Part shown: piece after piece, positions 42,302 to 51,589 of the stretch
Position numbering within the stretch: position 1 is the stretch's first letter
How the letters are laid out: each line of letters opens with the position of its first letter
Origin: Aeropyrum camini SY1 = JCM 12091
GTDB taxonomy: Archaea; Thermoproteota; Thermoprotei_A; Sulfolobales; Acidilobaceae
DNA length: 64,000 nt
NCBI RefSeq assembly: GCF_000591035.1
Contig: NC_022521.1
Span: 620,001-684,000 of the forward strand
Direction: 5' to 3'
Translations under genes and position numbers: made by a program
Notes under the pieces: model-generated
What the model saw: only the letters and a program-made list of their open reading frames with translations
Database searches by the model: none
What the model was told of the DNA's origin: nothing

Positions 42302-42871
42302 ATGGTTTTCAGCGTCCACCCTCCAAATCATCAGTACGGGCTTGAGGTGTTAGGGTCGGCTGCCCGCCAGCGCCTCAAGAGGGGTAACGGCTCCCGTATC
42401 CACAGCCTCATCCAGGGCACCGTGGCTTCGTGGCTCTCCTCCAGGGGTTTCGACGTGTACCCTGAGGAGAGGCTTGGGGAGGACCTGGTTGCCGATATCT
42501 ATGCTGAGAGCCCCTGGGCTACTGTGATAGTCGAGGTTGAGACGGGGTTTATAGACCCGAGGGCCCTGGACAGGCCTGAGGTCTACCTGCTGGCGAGGGT
42601 GGTGGCGAAGGCCTCCAGGTACTCGAGGTACGCGGACTACTTCACAGTCGCCATACCCTCCTACCTCTCCCTCGACGAGGCCGCGCTGAGGGCGGTACTC
42701 TCGGGGGACCCCACCCCCCTGGGGGCTGGGGGGGCGTGGGAGGTCCTCGCCCTTGTGAGGCGGCCCAGGCCCGGGGGCCTGCAGGAGGCCAGGGTTGACG
42801 CTATACTGAGGGTGAACGTTACGAGGCGCAGCGTCCAAGTGGAGCCCCTGAGGAGGGGCCTGCTCCTCTAG
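42302..42871 (+). CDS. hypothetical protein with PD-(D/E)XK nuclease-like segment
   Basis: No named family recognised. Residues 32-82 (IHSLIQGTVASWLSSRGFDVYPEERLGEDLVADIYAE then TVIVEVETG) resemble a restriction-endonuclease-like core: helix, Asp65 on a strand, then Glu78-x-Glu80. The usual Lys of ExK is replaced, so activity is uncertain. The C-terminal half is alpha/beta with no motifs. ATG 42302. The stop overlaps by 4 nt the convergent map gene. Confidence 0.55.
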   Translation: MVFSVHPPNHQYGLEVLGSAARQRLKRGNGSRIHSLIQGTVASWLSSRGFDVYPEERLGEDLVADIYAESPWATVIVEVETGFIDPRALDRPEVYLLARVVAKASRYSRYADYFTVAIPSYLSLDEAALRAVLSGDPTPLGAGGAWEVLALVRRPRPGGLQEARVDAILRVNVTRRSVQVEPLRRGLLL

Positions 42872-43797
42872 ATGGTGGGCTGCCCCTTCTCCGTGACCAC
42901 CACAACCCCGCCGCGGAGGGCGTAGAAGGTGTGCTCCGCCTGGGCTACGAGGCCACCTCCAGCCTCTATCAGCACGGGGTAGCCGTGGAGGGCTCCCAGT
43001 CTTGCCAGGAGCTTGACGGCCCTCTCCACCTCCTCGTCGCCCGCCATACCCTTGAGCCATCTGGGCGTGAAGGGCAGGGTCTTGTACTTCTCGGCGACAT
43101 GCCTGAGTATCCTCTCCTCCAGCCCCCCTAGCATCGTCCTGGGCCTCCTCCCGGTGTAGGCGTATATGTTTACCGTGGACCCCTCCCTCACGAGGCCCCT
43201 GCCGTTGGTGGCGAAGGGCTCTATCGCGAAAGTCATACCAGGCTTCACCCTATGTATCCAGGCAGTCCTGTCGCCGTAGTTGGGTATGCTGAGGCCGGCG
43301 TGTATGACGTACCTGTCTATAGTGTGGCCCGATAGGTTCTTGACAACCTTGAACCCCCTCCTCCTCACCGTCTGCTCAACCGCCCTGCCTATATCGTAGA
43401 ACCTCACACCCGGCTTGAGAACCTTCATGGCGGCCTGGAGCCCCTCGACACTCGCATCCACAAGCCCCCTCGGCCCGCCGCCGAGGTCGACGGTGACGGC
43501 GGTGTCGGCTATATAACCCTCAACGGCGGCCCCCACGTCGAGCTTCACAACACTCCCCTCGGCTATGGTGCAGTCGTCCCTAAGCCCCGGGGTGTAGTGG
43601 GCTGCAACGCTGTTCAGGGATATGTTGCAGGGGAACGCGGGGACTGCCCCCAGGCTCCTGATTCTCTCCTCAACCAGCTCGCACACCCTCCTACAGCTCT
43701 CCCCGGCCTCCACAAGCCCCGCGGCGTACTCCCTAACCTCCGCGGCTATCCTGCCGGCCTCGAGAAGCATCTTAGGCGGCTCCTGCTCCAACGCCAA
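42868..43797 (-). CDS. map: methionine aminopeptidase, type II
   Basis: Removes initiator Met from new proteins. Metal ligands of the pita-bread fold are visible in KLDVGAAVEGYIADTAVTVD (two Asp), SGHTIDRYVIHAG (His), FAIEPFATNGRG (Glu) and QAEHTF (Glu). The insertion typical of type II (MetAP2-like) enzymes is present between them. Length 309 aa is normal for archaea. It is divergent from the UPF0173 gene. Confidence 0.94.
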   Translation of the reverse strand: MALEQEPPKMLLEAGRIAAEVREYAAGLVEAGESCRRVCELVEERIRSLGAVPAFPCNISLNSVAAHYTPGLRDDCTIAEGSVVKLDVGAAVEGYIADTAVTVDLGGGPRGLVDASVEGLQAAMKVLKPGVRFYDIGRAVEQTVRRRGFKVVKNLSGHTIDRYVIHAGLSIPNYGDRTAWIHRVKPGMTFAIEPFATNGRGLVREGSTVNIYAYTGRRPRTMLGGLEERILRHVAEKYKTLPFTPRWLKGMAGDEEVERAVKLLARLGALHGYPVLIEAGGGLVAQAEHTFYALRGGVVVVTEKGQPTI

Positions 43798-43851
43798 CCC
43801 CCCAGAGACCAGCGGGGGGTTTGAGAGCCTTATTATCGCCTGGCCCCCAAC

Positions 43852-43858
43852 AATATAC
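43852..43858 (+). promoter_or_regulatory. TATA box for the UPF0173 hydrolase gene
   Basis: AATATAC is about 20 nt before ATG 43875, indicating a leaderless mRNA and supporting this ATG rather than an upstream in-frame start at 43821. Confidence 0.45.
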
Positions 43859-43874
43859 TCTACGGTGCTGTGCC

Positions 43875-44603
43875 ATGGCGAGGCTCACATACCTCGGCCA
43901 CGCGGCCTTCCAGCTTGAGGCCGGTGGGAGGAAGATACTTATCGACCCCTGGCTCTCCAACCCGAAGAGCCCTGTGAAGCCTGAGGAGGCCCGGGGGATT
44001 GACCTTATAGTCATAACCCACAGCCACTTCGACCACCTGGGCGACGTGGGTAAGATAGCGGCGAACAACCCGGGGGCCAAGGTCCTCGCGGTCTACGAGG
44101 TGGCCGACCTGGCGGCGGAGGAGATTGCAAAGGAGACTGGCGCCAGCAAGGAGGAGCTGTTCAACAGCGGCAGGGTGATAGGGGCTAACATCGGGGGGCC
44201 TGTGGTGCTCCAGGACCTCGGCCTCAAGGTGGCGTTCACACCCGCCACCCACAGCAGCGTGGGCGTGGCGGCCGGCGCGGTGATAATAACCGGGGAGGGC
44301 AGGGTCTACCACGCGGGCGACACTGGGGTTACCATGGACATGAGGCTTATAGGCGAGATCTACAAGCCCCACGTAGCCCTGCTACCCATAGGAGGCCACT
44401 TCACCATGGACCCGGTGGAGGCGGCCAAGGCCGTGGAGCTCCTCAGGCCCCTTGTGGCTATACCCATGCACTACGGAACCTTCCCCGTCCTCTACGGAGA
44501 CCCAGAGGAGTTCAAGAAGAGGGTCGAGGAGAAGTGCCTGCCCACGCAGGTTAGGATACTGAAGCCGGGGGAGAGCTACGAGTTCGACTTCTCCAAAGCC
44601 TAA
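43875..44603 (+). CDS. UPF0173 metallo-beta-lactamase-fold hydrolase
   Basis: Metal-dependent hydrolase of the UPF0173/UlaG-like group. LTYLGHAAFQLEAGGRKILIDPW opens the fold, THSHFDHLGD (His49, His51, Asp53, His54) binds the dinuclear metal site, FTPATHSS and YHAGDTGVTMDM supply further ligands, and PMHYGTFP closes it. Substrate is unknown. ATG 43875 is supported by the TATA position and by family N-termini. Length 242 aa. Confidence 0.9.
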   Translation: MARLTYLGHAAFQLEAGGRKILIDPWLSNPKSPVKPEEARGIDLIVITHSHFDHLGDVGKIAANNPGAKVLAVYEVADLAAEEIAKETGASKEELFNSGRVIGANIGGPVVLQDLGLKVAFTPATHSSVGVAAGAVIITGEGRVYHAGDTGVTMDMRLIGEIYKPHVALLPIGGHFTMDPVEAAKAVELLRPLVAIPMHYGTFPVLYGDPEEFKKRVEEKCLPTQVRILKPGESYEFDFSKA

Positions 44604-44629
44604 ACCCCCAACTTTTCACATGGTGGCTT

Positions 44630-46486
44630 CTAGACGGCGTAGTACAGCTTCCTGGCCCTCTGCATCCTGTCAAGGTAACTCCCCTCCTTGTTCAGCCTCG
44701 GCCTGCCAGTCTGCTCGTCCTTCCTGACAGTCACCCCCAGGTTCTGGAGGAGGAGGTTCATCCCCTCCTTCACCGGCCTAGGGTCGTCCACGTGGCCCCT
44801 CACCCCGGGCTCGCCCGAGACTAGCATTATCCTGTCGCTCACGTAGTCCAGTATCATGAGGTCGTGCTCCACTACGAGGGCGGCTGCCTCCCTCGTCTCC
44901 ACAACCCTCCTGATAGCCCTCGCCACGCCAACCCTCTCCTCCACGTCAAGGTAGGCGCTGGGCTCGTCTAGGAGGTAGACGTCGGCCTCCCTAGCCAGGG
45001 CCGCGGCAACTGCGACCTTCTGCATCTCCCCCCCGCTCAGCGTCCTCACCCTCCTGTCGAGCAGCTTGTCCAGCCTCATCCTCTTAACAAGCTCCAGGTT
45101 TAGCCAGGAGCCCGGCGCCAGGGCGGAGGGGTTCGCCGCCTTGAGGACCTGCTCGACTGTGGCGTCGGGGAGGCTCTCAGGGCTTATGTACTGGGGCTTG
45201 TAGCTGACCCTGAGGTCCTCGACGTACGGGTAGACAGCCCCCTCGGCGGGCTTCAGCACGCCTGCTAGGGTTTTGACGAACGTCGTCTTCCCTATACCGT
45301 TAGGCCCTGCGACCCCTATGACCTCGCCGCCGTGGAGCGCCCCCTCCCCCGAGGTTAGTGTGAACCCGTCTAGGGCTACCCTGAGGCTGGTCCACCCTAC
45401 TATCCTCCTCCTAGACGCCTCCCTCCCAGCCCCCGGGGCTGTGGCGGGGGCTGCCTCGGGGGCGGGCTTCCTGAAGAGTATCGGCTCCTTCCTCAGCCTT
45501 ATGTTCTCGGCGGGGAGGTAGCCCTGGAGGAACACGTTTATACCCTCCTTGGTTGAGTAGGGCTTCGACACTATGCCGTATGCCCCGGGCTCGCCGTAGA
45601 GTATGTGGACCAGGTCGCTCACGTAGTCTAGCACGGCGAGGTCGTGCTCCACCACCAGCACATAGGCCCCCGGCTTCGCGGCCCCCGCTATGAGCCTGGC
45701 CATCCTCATCCTCTCCCTAATGTCCAGGTAGCTGCTGGGCTCGTCGAAGATGTAGACGTTGGCGTCCCTGCTCAGAACGGCTACGATGAGCATCTTCTGT
45801 AGCTCGCCGCCGCTGAGCTGCCTGACGTCCCTGTCGAGCACCCTGTCCAGGCCGACCTGCTGGGCCAGCTCCAGGGCGATGCCCCTCTCGTCAGCCCTCT
45901 GCAGCAGGTCTCTAACCCTCCCCTTCAGCCTCCTAGGCACGAGCTCGACGTACTGTATCTTATGGGCTATCCTCAGCTTCCCGTCTACGAGCTTCTTGAA
46001 GTAGGTCTGGAGCTCGCTCCCCCGGAACCTCCTGAGTATCTCATCCCACCCGGGCTCCCCGCCCTCAACCCTCCCCAGGTTGGGCTTGAGCTCCCCCGCC
46101 AGTATCCTGAGGGCCGTAGTCTTCCCCGTGCCGTTCCTCCCGAGGAGGCCCACGACCTGGCCGTCCCTGGGTATGGGGAGGCGGAAGAGCTTGAACCCGT
46201 TGACCCCATACCTGTGGACCGCCTCCTCCTCAAGCTCCATTGGCAGGTTGACGATGTAGATGGCGTCGAAGGGGCATGCCTTGACGCATAGGGCGCAGCC
46301 TATGCAGGCGTCCTCGTATATGACAGGCTTACCCCTGCTAGCGGTATCCGCCTCTATCGCCACTCCCCTCCCGCTCTTGTTGACCGGGCAGACGGCTATA
46401 CACTCGTAGCTACACTTCTTTGGCTTGCACGTGTCGTAGTCTATCACAGCGAGCCTCAGCCTCAAGCCCCCCTGCAAACCTTCCAC
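44630..46486 (-). CDS. abce1: ABCE1/Rli1 ribosome recycling ATPase
   Basis: Splits ribosomes after termination. The N-terminal domain has two 4Fe-4S clusters (Cys20, 25, 29, 33 and Cys61, 64, 67, 71). Two ABC cassettes follow: GRNGTGKTTAL...QLSGGELQKM...FDEPSSYLD and GPNGIGKTTFV...TLSGGEMQKV...LDEPSAYLD, with VVEHDLAVLDYVSD and VVEHDLMILDYVSD. Length 618 aa. The start is GTG 46486 or TTG 46465; the second begins closer to the family N-terminus (RLRLAVIDYDTC). It is divergent from DUF1512 and monocistronic. Confidence 0.97.
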   Translation of the reverse strand: MEGLQGGLRLRLAVIDYDTCKPKKCSYECIAVCPVNKSGRGVAIEADTASRGKPVIYEDACIGCALCVKACPFDAIYIVNLPMELEEEAVHRYGVNGFKLFRLPIPRDGQVVGLLGRNGTGKTTALRILAGELKPNLGRVEGGEPGWDEILRRFRGSELQTYFKKLVDGKLRIAHKIQYVELVPRRLKGRVRDLLQRADERGIALELAQQVGLDRVLDRDVRQLSGGELQKMLIVAVLSRDANVYIFDEPSSYLDIRERMRMARLIAGAAKPGAYVLVVEHDLAVLDYVSDLVHILYGEPGAYGIVSKPYSTKEGINVFLQGYLPAENIRLRKEPILFRKPAPEAAPATAPGAGREASRRRIVGWTSLRVALDGFTLTSGEGALHGGEVIGVAGPNGIGKTTFVKTLAGVLKPAEGAVYPYVEDLRVSYKPQYISPESLPDATVEQVLKAANPSALAPGSWLNLELVKRMRLDKLLDRRVRTLSGGEMQKVAVAAALAREADVYLLDEPSAYLDVEERVGVARAIRRVVETREAAALVVEHDLMILDYVSDRIMLVSGEPGVRGHVDDPRPVKEGMNLLLQNLGVTVRKDEQTGRPRLNKEGSYLDRMQRARKLYYAV

Positions 46487-46586
46487 ACCCTATCTAGACT
46501 CCATTGTCGCCAGGCGCACTAATACATGGGCCCTGGCCTGCGGCACCTCCCGGCTGCATTTGGGTATAAAAGGCTGTGGCCACTCT

Positions 46587-46596
46587 GGTTATATAC
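46587..46596 (+). promoter_or_regulatory. TATA box for the DUF1512 gene
   Basis: GGTTATATAC is about 33 nt upstream of ATG 46625. A second element TATAAAAG (46565-46572) lies further upstream and could serve either direction, for example abce1. Confidence 0.45.
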
Positions 46597-46624
46597 ATTG
46601 GCTGGGCCGTGAAGTCTGTAGGGT

Positions 46625-47791
46625 ATGGTTATAGGTGTCTGTGCTGCAGGAGTCTATGGGGGTTCACCTGAGGTGGTCTTGGAACTGGCTTCCCTGCCTG
46701 AATGGATCTCGGCTATAAGCCAGCTGCTGCTCGTCCTGATATTCGTCGCCCTCTTCACCGGGGCTAACCAGAGGATACAGGTCTACCTATGGAGCAGGGA
46801 TATAAGGTCTAAGCTGGTTATTCTCGAGTCCTTCGCTAACGACGCTAGGAGGAGGACGGTCGAGTATATGGTATCTAAGGGGGCTAGGGATGCGGAGTCC
46901 CTCGTCTCGAGGCTGGCGGACTTCTTCGTCATATCGCCGGTGGACATCGAGCCTGTGGACATTATAAGGAGGCTCGAGCACCTGGTGAACCTCAGGTCCA
47001 GGAGGTTTAAGGAGGAGGTCGCCAGGCACATGCCGGAGGCGGACGAGGTTTCGAGGAGCAAGGCGGAGGTGGCGCTGGAGATAGCCAGCGCCCTCTCCTT
47101 CATCCACAAGTATGTGAGGCACATCCTCCTCACGGGGGAGAAGACGAGGAACTGGATCCTCATCATGCAGCTCCAGCTCATAATGCCTATGATACTTAAG
47201 ATTGCAGACACGTATAGGAGGGCGTTGAACGACTTCCTCAAGGGCGTCCCCATAGGAGACTCCGCCGGCCCCATGGTAGCCCTGAGGCTCGCGGGCTTGG
47301 GCGCCAGGTGGGAGAGGATTGAGGAGGAGACTGTCTACACCGTCGCGGACGTCGAAGGCAGGAAGGTCTACATAGTCAAGGCTGAGGGGCCGGGCAGCAG
47401 CGTGGGGAGGCCCGGGTCGGCGACGGAGAGGCTCATAGAGAAGCTTGTGGCCCAGGGGAGGAAGCCCAGGCTCCTGGTGACTGTGGACGCCGCCCTGAAG
47501 CTCGAGGGGGAGGAGACTGGGAGCGTGGCCGACGGTGTCGGGGCAGCCATAGGCGATATAGGGCCGGAGAAGATTAGGTTCGAGAGGATAGCCGTCAAGT
47601 ACGGGATACCCCTGAGGGCTGTGGCTATAAAGATGGGGCTGGAGGAGGCTATACTGGGGATGACGGAGAAGATTGTGAAGGGCGTTGAGAAGGCTGTGGA
47701 GAGGGTGAGGGAGATAATAAGGGGCGAGTCGAAGCCCGGCGATATAGTGGTTGTCGTGGGAGTGGGGAACACTGTGGGGGTGGGTCAGTAG
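46625..47791 (+). CDS. DUF1512 membrane-anchored protein
   Basis: Resembles the archaeal DUF1512 family. One transmembrane segment (about 29-46, ISQLLLVLIFVALFTGAN) is followed by a large cytosolic helical domain (RRLEHLVNLRSRRFKEEVARHMPEADEV) and an alpha/beta part with GDSAGPMVALRLAGLG and ETGSVADGVGAAIGDIG. The function is unknown. ATG 46625 fits the TATA box. The stop (TAG 47789-47791) overlaps the next start, indicating coupling to a second small membrane protein. Confidence 0.78.
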   Translation: MVIGVCAAGVYGGSPEVVLELASLPEWISAISQLLLVLIFVALFTGANQRIQVYLWSRDIRSKLVILESFANDARRRTVEYMVSKGARDAESLVSRLADFFVISPVDIEPVDIIRRLEHLVNLRSRRFKEEVARHMPEADEVSRSKAEVALEIASALSFIHKYVRHILLTGEKTRNWILIMQLQLIMPMILKIADTYRRALNDFLKGVPIGDSAGPMVALRLAGLGARWERIEEETVYTVADVEGRKVYIVKAEGPGSSVGRPGSATERLIEKLVAQGRKPRLLVTVDAALKLEGEETGSVADGVGAAIGDIGPEKIRFERIAVKYGIPLRAVAIKMGLEEAILGMTEKIVKGVEKAVERVREIIRGESKPGDIVVVVGVGNTVGVGQ

Positions 47792-48123
47792 TGCCCCTCC
47801 TACCCTTCATGGACGACTCCCCCCTCGCCTGGCTCCAGCCGCTTATACTGGCGGCCGTCCTCCTACTCACTATACTCCTCATGCTCAGGCAGGCGGGGGA
47901 GATGAAGAGGCTGGAGGAGGCCGCCTCCAGGAGGAGGGAGTTCATAACCATACTGGACTGCGGCGGGAGGGAGGTGAGGAGGCCCTTCAGGGAGGGCGAG
48001 TACGTCGGAGCCCGGGCCGAGGGGTGCGACGGGGAGGCCGGGGTTGTTAAGGCTATAGTGGTGAAGCCTGAGGAGGAGAAGAGGGATAGGGGTAAGGGTA
48101 TAAGGGGGTTACTCAGACTATAA
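47791..48123 (+). CDS. small single-pass membrane protein downstream of DUF1512
   Basis: The 110-aa protein has one transmembrane helix (about 14-32, [19 protein letters not shown]), then a charged coiled segment ([18 protein letters not shown]) and a small beta-rich tail with CGGREVRR and CDGEAGVV. No family recognised. GTG 47791 shares its first base with the preceding TAG, so it is likely translated with DUF1512 and may form a complex with it. Confidence 0.6.
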   Translation: MPLLPFMDDSPLAWLQPLILAAVLLLTILLMLRQAGEMKRLEEAASRRREFITILDCGGREVRRPFREGEYVGARAEGCDGEAGVVKAIVVKPEEEKRDRGKGIRGLLRL

Positions 48124-48142
48124 CCCCCCGGGATGCCGGGTC

Positions 48143-49861
48143 ATGGCTAAGTATGTGGTAACCTCTGCGTGGCCCTACGTCAACCACGTCCCCCACCTAG
48201 GCACTCTCATAGGAAGCGTGCTCAGCGCCGACATCTACGCGCGCTACCTCAGGCTCCGGGGTAGGGAGGTCGTCTTCGTCAGCGGGAGCGACGAGCACGG
48301 GACGCCGATAGAGCTTGAGGCCAGGAGGAAGGGGGTCGAGCCCAGGGAGCTGACGGACCAGGTCCACGAGTACGATGTTAAGATGTGGAGGGAGTACAGG
48401 ATATCCTTCGACAACTACAGCCGCACCGAGAGCCCGGTGCACAAGGAGTTTGTGATGGAGTTTATGAGGAAGCTTGAGGAGAACGGCTACATATTCAGCC
48501 AGGAGGAGGTCCTCCCCTACTGCGAGAAGGATAAGATGTTCCTCCCCGACAGGTTCGTCGAGGGCACCTGCCCCTACTGCGGCTACGAGAGGGCCCGCGG
48601 AGACCAGTGCGACGAGTGCGGCAGGCTCCTCCACCCCACGGAGCTGAAGAACCCTCGGTGCGCCCTATGCGGCTCTAAGCCTGTCTACAAGTCTACCAGA
48701 CACTGGTTCATAGACCTGAGGAGGGTTCAGGACAGGCTCCTCAAGTGGCTGGAGGGCCACGGGGAGCTGCAGGATAGTGTGAAGAAGTATAGTATAAACT
48801 GGGTGGCCCAGGGGCTTAAGCCCAGGAGCGTGACCCGCGACCTCTCCTGGGGTGTGCCCGCGCCGTTCAAGGGGGCCGAGGGCAAGACAATCTACGTGTG
48901 GTTCGACGCCCTCCTCGGCTACGTGAGCGCGACGAAGGAGCTGTTCATAATGAGGAGGGGGGACCCGGAGGAGTGGAAGAGGTGGTGGTGGGACAGCGGG
49001 ACGAGGACGGTCTACTTCATAGGGAAGGATAACATACCGTTCCACGCCATAATACTCCCCGCCCTATTCCTTGCGAGCCACGACCCCTACGTCCTGCCCT
49101 GGAGGATAAGCGCGACGGAGTACCTGATGTACGAGGGCCAGCAGTTCAGCAAGAGCAGGAGGATAGGCGTGTGGATAGACGAGGCCCTGGAGATAGCGCC
49201 GGCGGACTACTGGAGGTGGGCCCTGGCGAGGATGAGGCCCGAGGCCAGGGACACCAACTTCACGTGGAAGGAGTTCTACAGGATCGTTAACACCGAGCTT
49301 AACGACGATATAGGCAACTACGTCAACAGGGTGCTGAGCCTCGTCAGGAGCAGGATGAGCGGCGTCGCCCCCGAGCCCGAGGACCTCGGCGGGCACCAGG
49401 GGTTCGTAGATAGGGTTAGGAGAGCCGCCTGGAGGGTGGCTGAGGACCTGGAGGAGATTAGGATAAAGAGGGCGACGGAGGGGATACTGGAGATAGCCAG
49501 GGAGGGGAACGCCTACCTGAACAAGACGCAGCCCTGGAAGCTCCTGGCCGAGGATAGGGAGGAGGGTGTGAAGGCCCTCTCAGCAGCCCTCTACGCTGTG
49601 AAGACACTGGCCCACCTCCTAGCCCCCTTCACCCCCGACGCCGCCGAGAGGCTGTGGAGCATGCTCGGCCTCGCCGGTAGCGTGCACGAGGCGGTGTGGG
49701 ACGAGTGGCTAGACCGCCCCCTCCCCGGGGGGGCGAGGATAGTTAGGGTGGAGCCCCTCTTCAAGAAGCTCCCCGACGACTTCCTCGATAGGGTGGACGA
49801 GATAGTGGAGGAGGCTAGGAGGAGGGCCCTGGAGAAGAGGCCCCCCCTCCTCAGGGACTAG
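48143..49861 (+). CDS. metG: methionyl-tRNA synthetase
   Basis: Class Ia synthetase for elongator and initiator tRNA-Met. HIGH-type PHLGT (17-21) is in the N-terminal segment [15 protein letters not shown]. The zinc knuckles are CPYC...CDEC and a CALC. The KMSKS equivalent is QFSKSRRIG, a common archaeal variation. The anticodon-binding helical domain follows. ATG 48143. At 572 aa it lacks the C-terminal tRNA-binding (Arc1p/CsaA-like) appendage, which in archaea may be encoded separately. Confidence 0.96.
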   Translation: MAKYVVTSAWPYVNHVPHLGTLIGSVLSADIYARYLRLRGREVVFVSGSDEHGTPIELEARRKGVEPRELTDQVHEYDVKMWREYRISFDNYSRTESPVHKEFVMEFMRKLEENGYIFSQEEVLPYCEKDKMFLPDRFVEGTCPYCGYERARGDQCDECGRLLHPTELKNPRCALCGSKPVYKSTRHWFIDLRRVQDRLLKWLEGHGELQDSVKKYSINWVAQGLKPRSVTRDLSWGVPAPFKGAEGKTIYVWFDALLGYVSATKELFIMRRGDPEEWKRWWWDSGTRTVYFIGKDNIPFHAIILPALFLASHDPYVLPWRISATEYLMYEGQQFSKSRRIGVWIDEALEIAPADYWRWALARMRPEARDTNFTWKEFYRIVNTELNDDIGNYVNRVLSLVRSRMSGVAPEPEDLGGHQGFVDRVRRAAWRVAEDLEEIRIKRATEGILEIAREGNAYLNKTQPWKLLAEDREEGVKALSAALYAVKTLAHLLAPFTPDAAERLWSMLGLAGSVHEAVWDEWLDRPLPGGARIVRVEPLFKKLPDDFLDRVDEIVEEARRRALEKRPPLLRD

Positions 49862-49879
49862 CACCATACCTACTAAACT

Positions 49880-49919
49880 CTTTAATAGCCCTATACCCCA
49901 TTGACCAGGTGGGGGTTGG
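49880..49919 (+). promoter_or_regulatory. promoter and ribosome site of rps24e-rps27ae
   Basis: CTTTAATAG at about 49880-49888 serves as TATA box and GGGGGTTGG (49911-49919) lies 6 nt before ATG 49926. The ribosome site favours ATG 49926 over the adjacent GTG 49923. Confidence 0.45.
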
Positions 49920-49925
49920 TGTGTG

Positions 49926-50282
49926 ATGAGCGTTCCACAGGCGAGGGAGGCGAGGAGGATAGACCTTGGAGAGATGGGCTGGGGGGAGGTGCAGGTAGAC
50001 TTCTACAACCCCCTCGTGAAGCGGAGGGAGATAGTTATGATGCTCCACCACGAGCTGAAGCCCACTCCCATGAGGATCATTCTCAGGCAGAAGCTAGCCG
50101 AGGTCCTCGGGGTGGACATCAAGAGGGTGTACATCAGGAATATAAAGACGGGGTACGGCGCCGGGCTTAGCAGGGTGAGGGTCCACGTCTACGACACCCC
50201 CGAGAGGGCCCTCTCCTTCGAGCCCAAATACGTGATAGAGAGGAACGGGGGCGTAAACCCGTTCGAGGAGGCTGAGGGGTGA
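49926..50282 (+). CDS. rps24e: small ribosomal subunit protein S24e
   Basis: 30S protein with [41 protein letters not shown] and [20 protein letters not shown], diagnostic for S24e. Length 118 aa from ATG 49926. S27ae follows after 6 nt, then Kae1 and Bud32, the conserved archaeal order. Confidence 0.95.
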   Translation: MSVPQAREARRIDLGEMGWGEVQVDFYNPLVKRREIVMMLHHELKPTPMRIILRQKLAEVLGVDIKRVYIRNIKTGYGAGLSRVRVHVYDTPERALSFEPKYVIERNGGVNPFEEAEG

Positions 50283-50288
50283 CGGCGG

Positions 50289-50480
50289 GTGGCTGAGAAG
50301 AAGGAGCTCAAGACATACGTCCACAGGCTATACGAGGTCGACTACGAGAAGGGGGTTATAAGGCTGAAGAACAGGCGCTGCCCACGCTGCGGCAGCATAA
50401 TGGCCCACCACATGAAGCCGGTTGAGCGGTGGCACTGCGGGAAGTGCGGCTACACAGAGTTCGTAACGAAGAAGAAGTAG
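50289..50480 (+). CDS. rps27ae: small ribosomal subunit protein S27ae
   Basis: A 63-aa zinc-ribbon protein of the 30S subunit: [13 protein letters not shown] and [11 protein letters not shown] provide four Cys ligands. It lacks a ubiquitin fusion, as in all archaea. GTG 50289 begins 6 nt after rps24e. A hairpin and a TATA box separate it from kae1. Confidence 0.95.
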   Translation: MAEKKELKTYVHRLYEVDYEKGVIRLKNRRCPRCGSIMAHHMKPVERWHCGKCGYTEFVTKKK

Positions 50481-50489
50481 AAGCCCGGC

Positions 50490-50520
50490 CCCGCCCCCCG
50501 GGGGCGGGGGGGCTATACCC
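50490..50520 (+). promoter_or_regulatory. GC palindrome followed by the kae1 TATA box
   Basis: CCCCGCCCCC (50490-50499) and GGGGGCGGGG (50501-50510) form a 10-bp palindrome right after rps27ae. CTATACC (50514-50520) then lies about 23 nt before ATG 50540, giving a leaderless kae1-bud32 transcript. The palindrome could end the S24e-S27ae transcript. Confidence 0.4.
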
Positions 50521-50539
50521 AAGGGTCTGGGGTTCTCTG

Positions 50540-51589
50540 ATGCCGCCTAAGGGGGCTGGGGAGGTCCTCGTCCTGGGCATAGAGTCCACGGCCCACACAT
50601 TCGGGGTGGGGATAGTCTCCACCAGGCCCCCCATAGTGAGGGCTGACGTTAGGAGGAGGTGGACGCCTAGGGAGGGGGGTATACTCCCTAGGGAGGTGGC
50701 CGAGTTCTTCAGCCTCCACGCTGGGGAGGCGGTTGCGGAGGCCCTGGGGGAGGCTGGGGTTTCCATCGGTGATATCGACGCGGTGGCCGTTGCTCTGGGG
50801 CCTGGTATGGGGCCCGCGCTTAGGGTTGGGGCTACGGTTGCGAGGGCCCTCTCCGCCAAGTACGGGAAGCCCCTGGTGCCTGTGAACCACGCCGTCGCCC
50901 ATGTCGAGGCCGCTAGGTTCTCCACTGGCCTCCGCGACCCCGTGGCCCTCTATGTTGCAGGCGGTAACACCACTGTCGTCTCCTTCGTCGCTGGGAGGTA
51001 CAGGACTTTCGGGGAGACCCTCGACATAGCCCTGGGGAACCTCCTCGACACCTTCGCCAGGGAGGCTGGTATAGCGCCCCCCTACGTTGTGGGGGGGCTT
51101 CACGCTGTAGACAGGTGCGCCGAGGGGGGCGGGTTCGTGGAGGGCATACCCTACGTTGTCAAGGGGCAGGACGTCTCCTTCAGCGGCATACTCACAGCCG
51201 CGCTCAGGCTCCTACGCGGGGGGGCTAGGCTCCGGGACGTGTGCTACACACTCAGGGAGGTTGCGTTCTCCAGCGTGGTGGAGGTCACCGAGAGGTGCCT
51301 CGCCCACACCGGCAAGAGGCAGGCCACCCTGACGGGGGGTGTGGCGGCCAACAGGCTTCTCAACGAGAAGATGGGCCTCATGGCCCGGCTCCACGGCGCC
51401 GCCTACAAGCCGGTTGACGTTATGCTCAGCGGCGACAACGGAGTTATGATAGCCCTCACAGGCCTCGCCGCCTACCTCCACGGCGTCACCATAGACCCGG
51501 GGGAGGCGTATATAAGGCAGAGGTGGAGGATAGACGAGGTGGACATACCATGGTACCCCTGGCTCCCTGGAGACCCGCCGCCGGGCTAG
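50540..51589 (+). CDS. kae1: KEOPS subunit Kae1 (tRNA t6A synthesis)
   Basis: Catalytic subunit of KEOPS that transfers threonylcarbamoyl to A37 of ANN-decoding tRNAs. The ASKHA-fold motifs are LGIESTAHTFGVGIV, the metal-binding HAVAHVEAA (His117, His121), YVAGGNTTV, GGVAANRLL and SGDNGVMIALTG with the C-terminal Asp ligand. ATG 50540 fits the TATA box at 50514. Unlike many euryarchaea, Kae1 and Bud32 are separate here, but the genes overlap by 40 nt. The frame is open further upstream, inside rps27ae, but those codons are unlike the family. Confidence 0.95.
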   Translation: MPPKGAGEVLVLGIESTAHTFGVGIVSTRPPIVRADVRRRWTPREGGILPREVAEFFSLHAGEAVAEALGEAGVSIGDIDAVAVALGPGMGPALRVGATVARALSAKYGKPLVPVNHAVAHVEAARFSTGLRDPVALYVAGGNTTVVSFVAGRYRTFGETLDIALGNLLDTFAREAGIAPPYVVGGLHAVDRCAEGGGFVEGIPYVVKGQDVSFSGILTAALRLLRGGARLRDVCYTLREVAFSSVVEVTERCLAHTGKRQATLTGGVAANRLLNEKMGLMARLHGAAYKPVDVMLSGDNGVMIALTGLAAYLHGVTIDPGEAYIRQRWRIDEVDIPWYPWLPGDPPPG

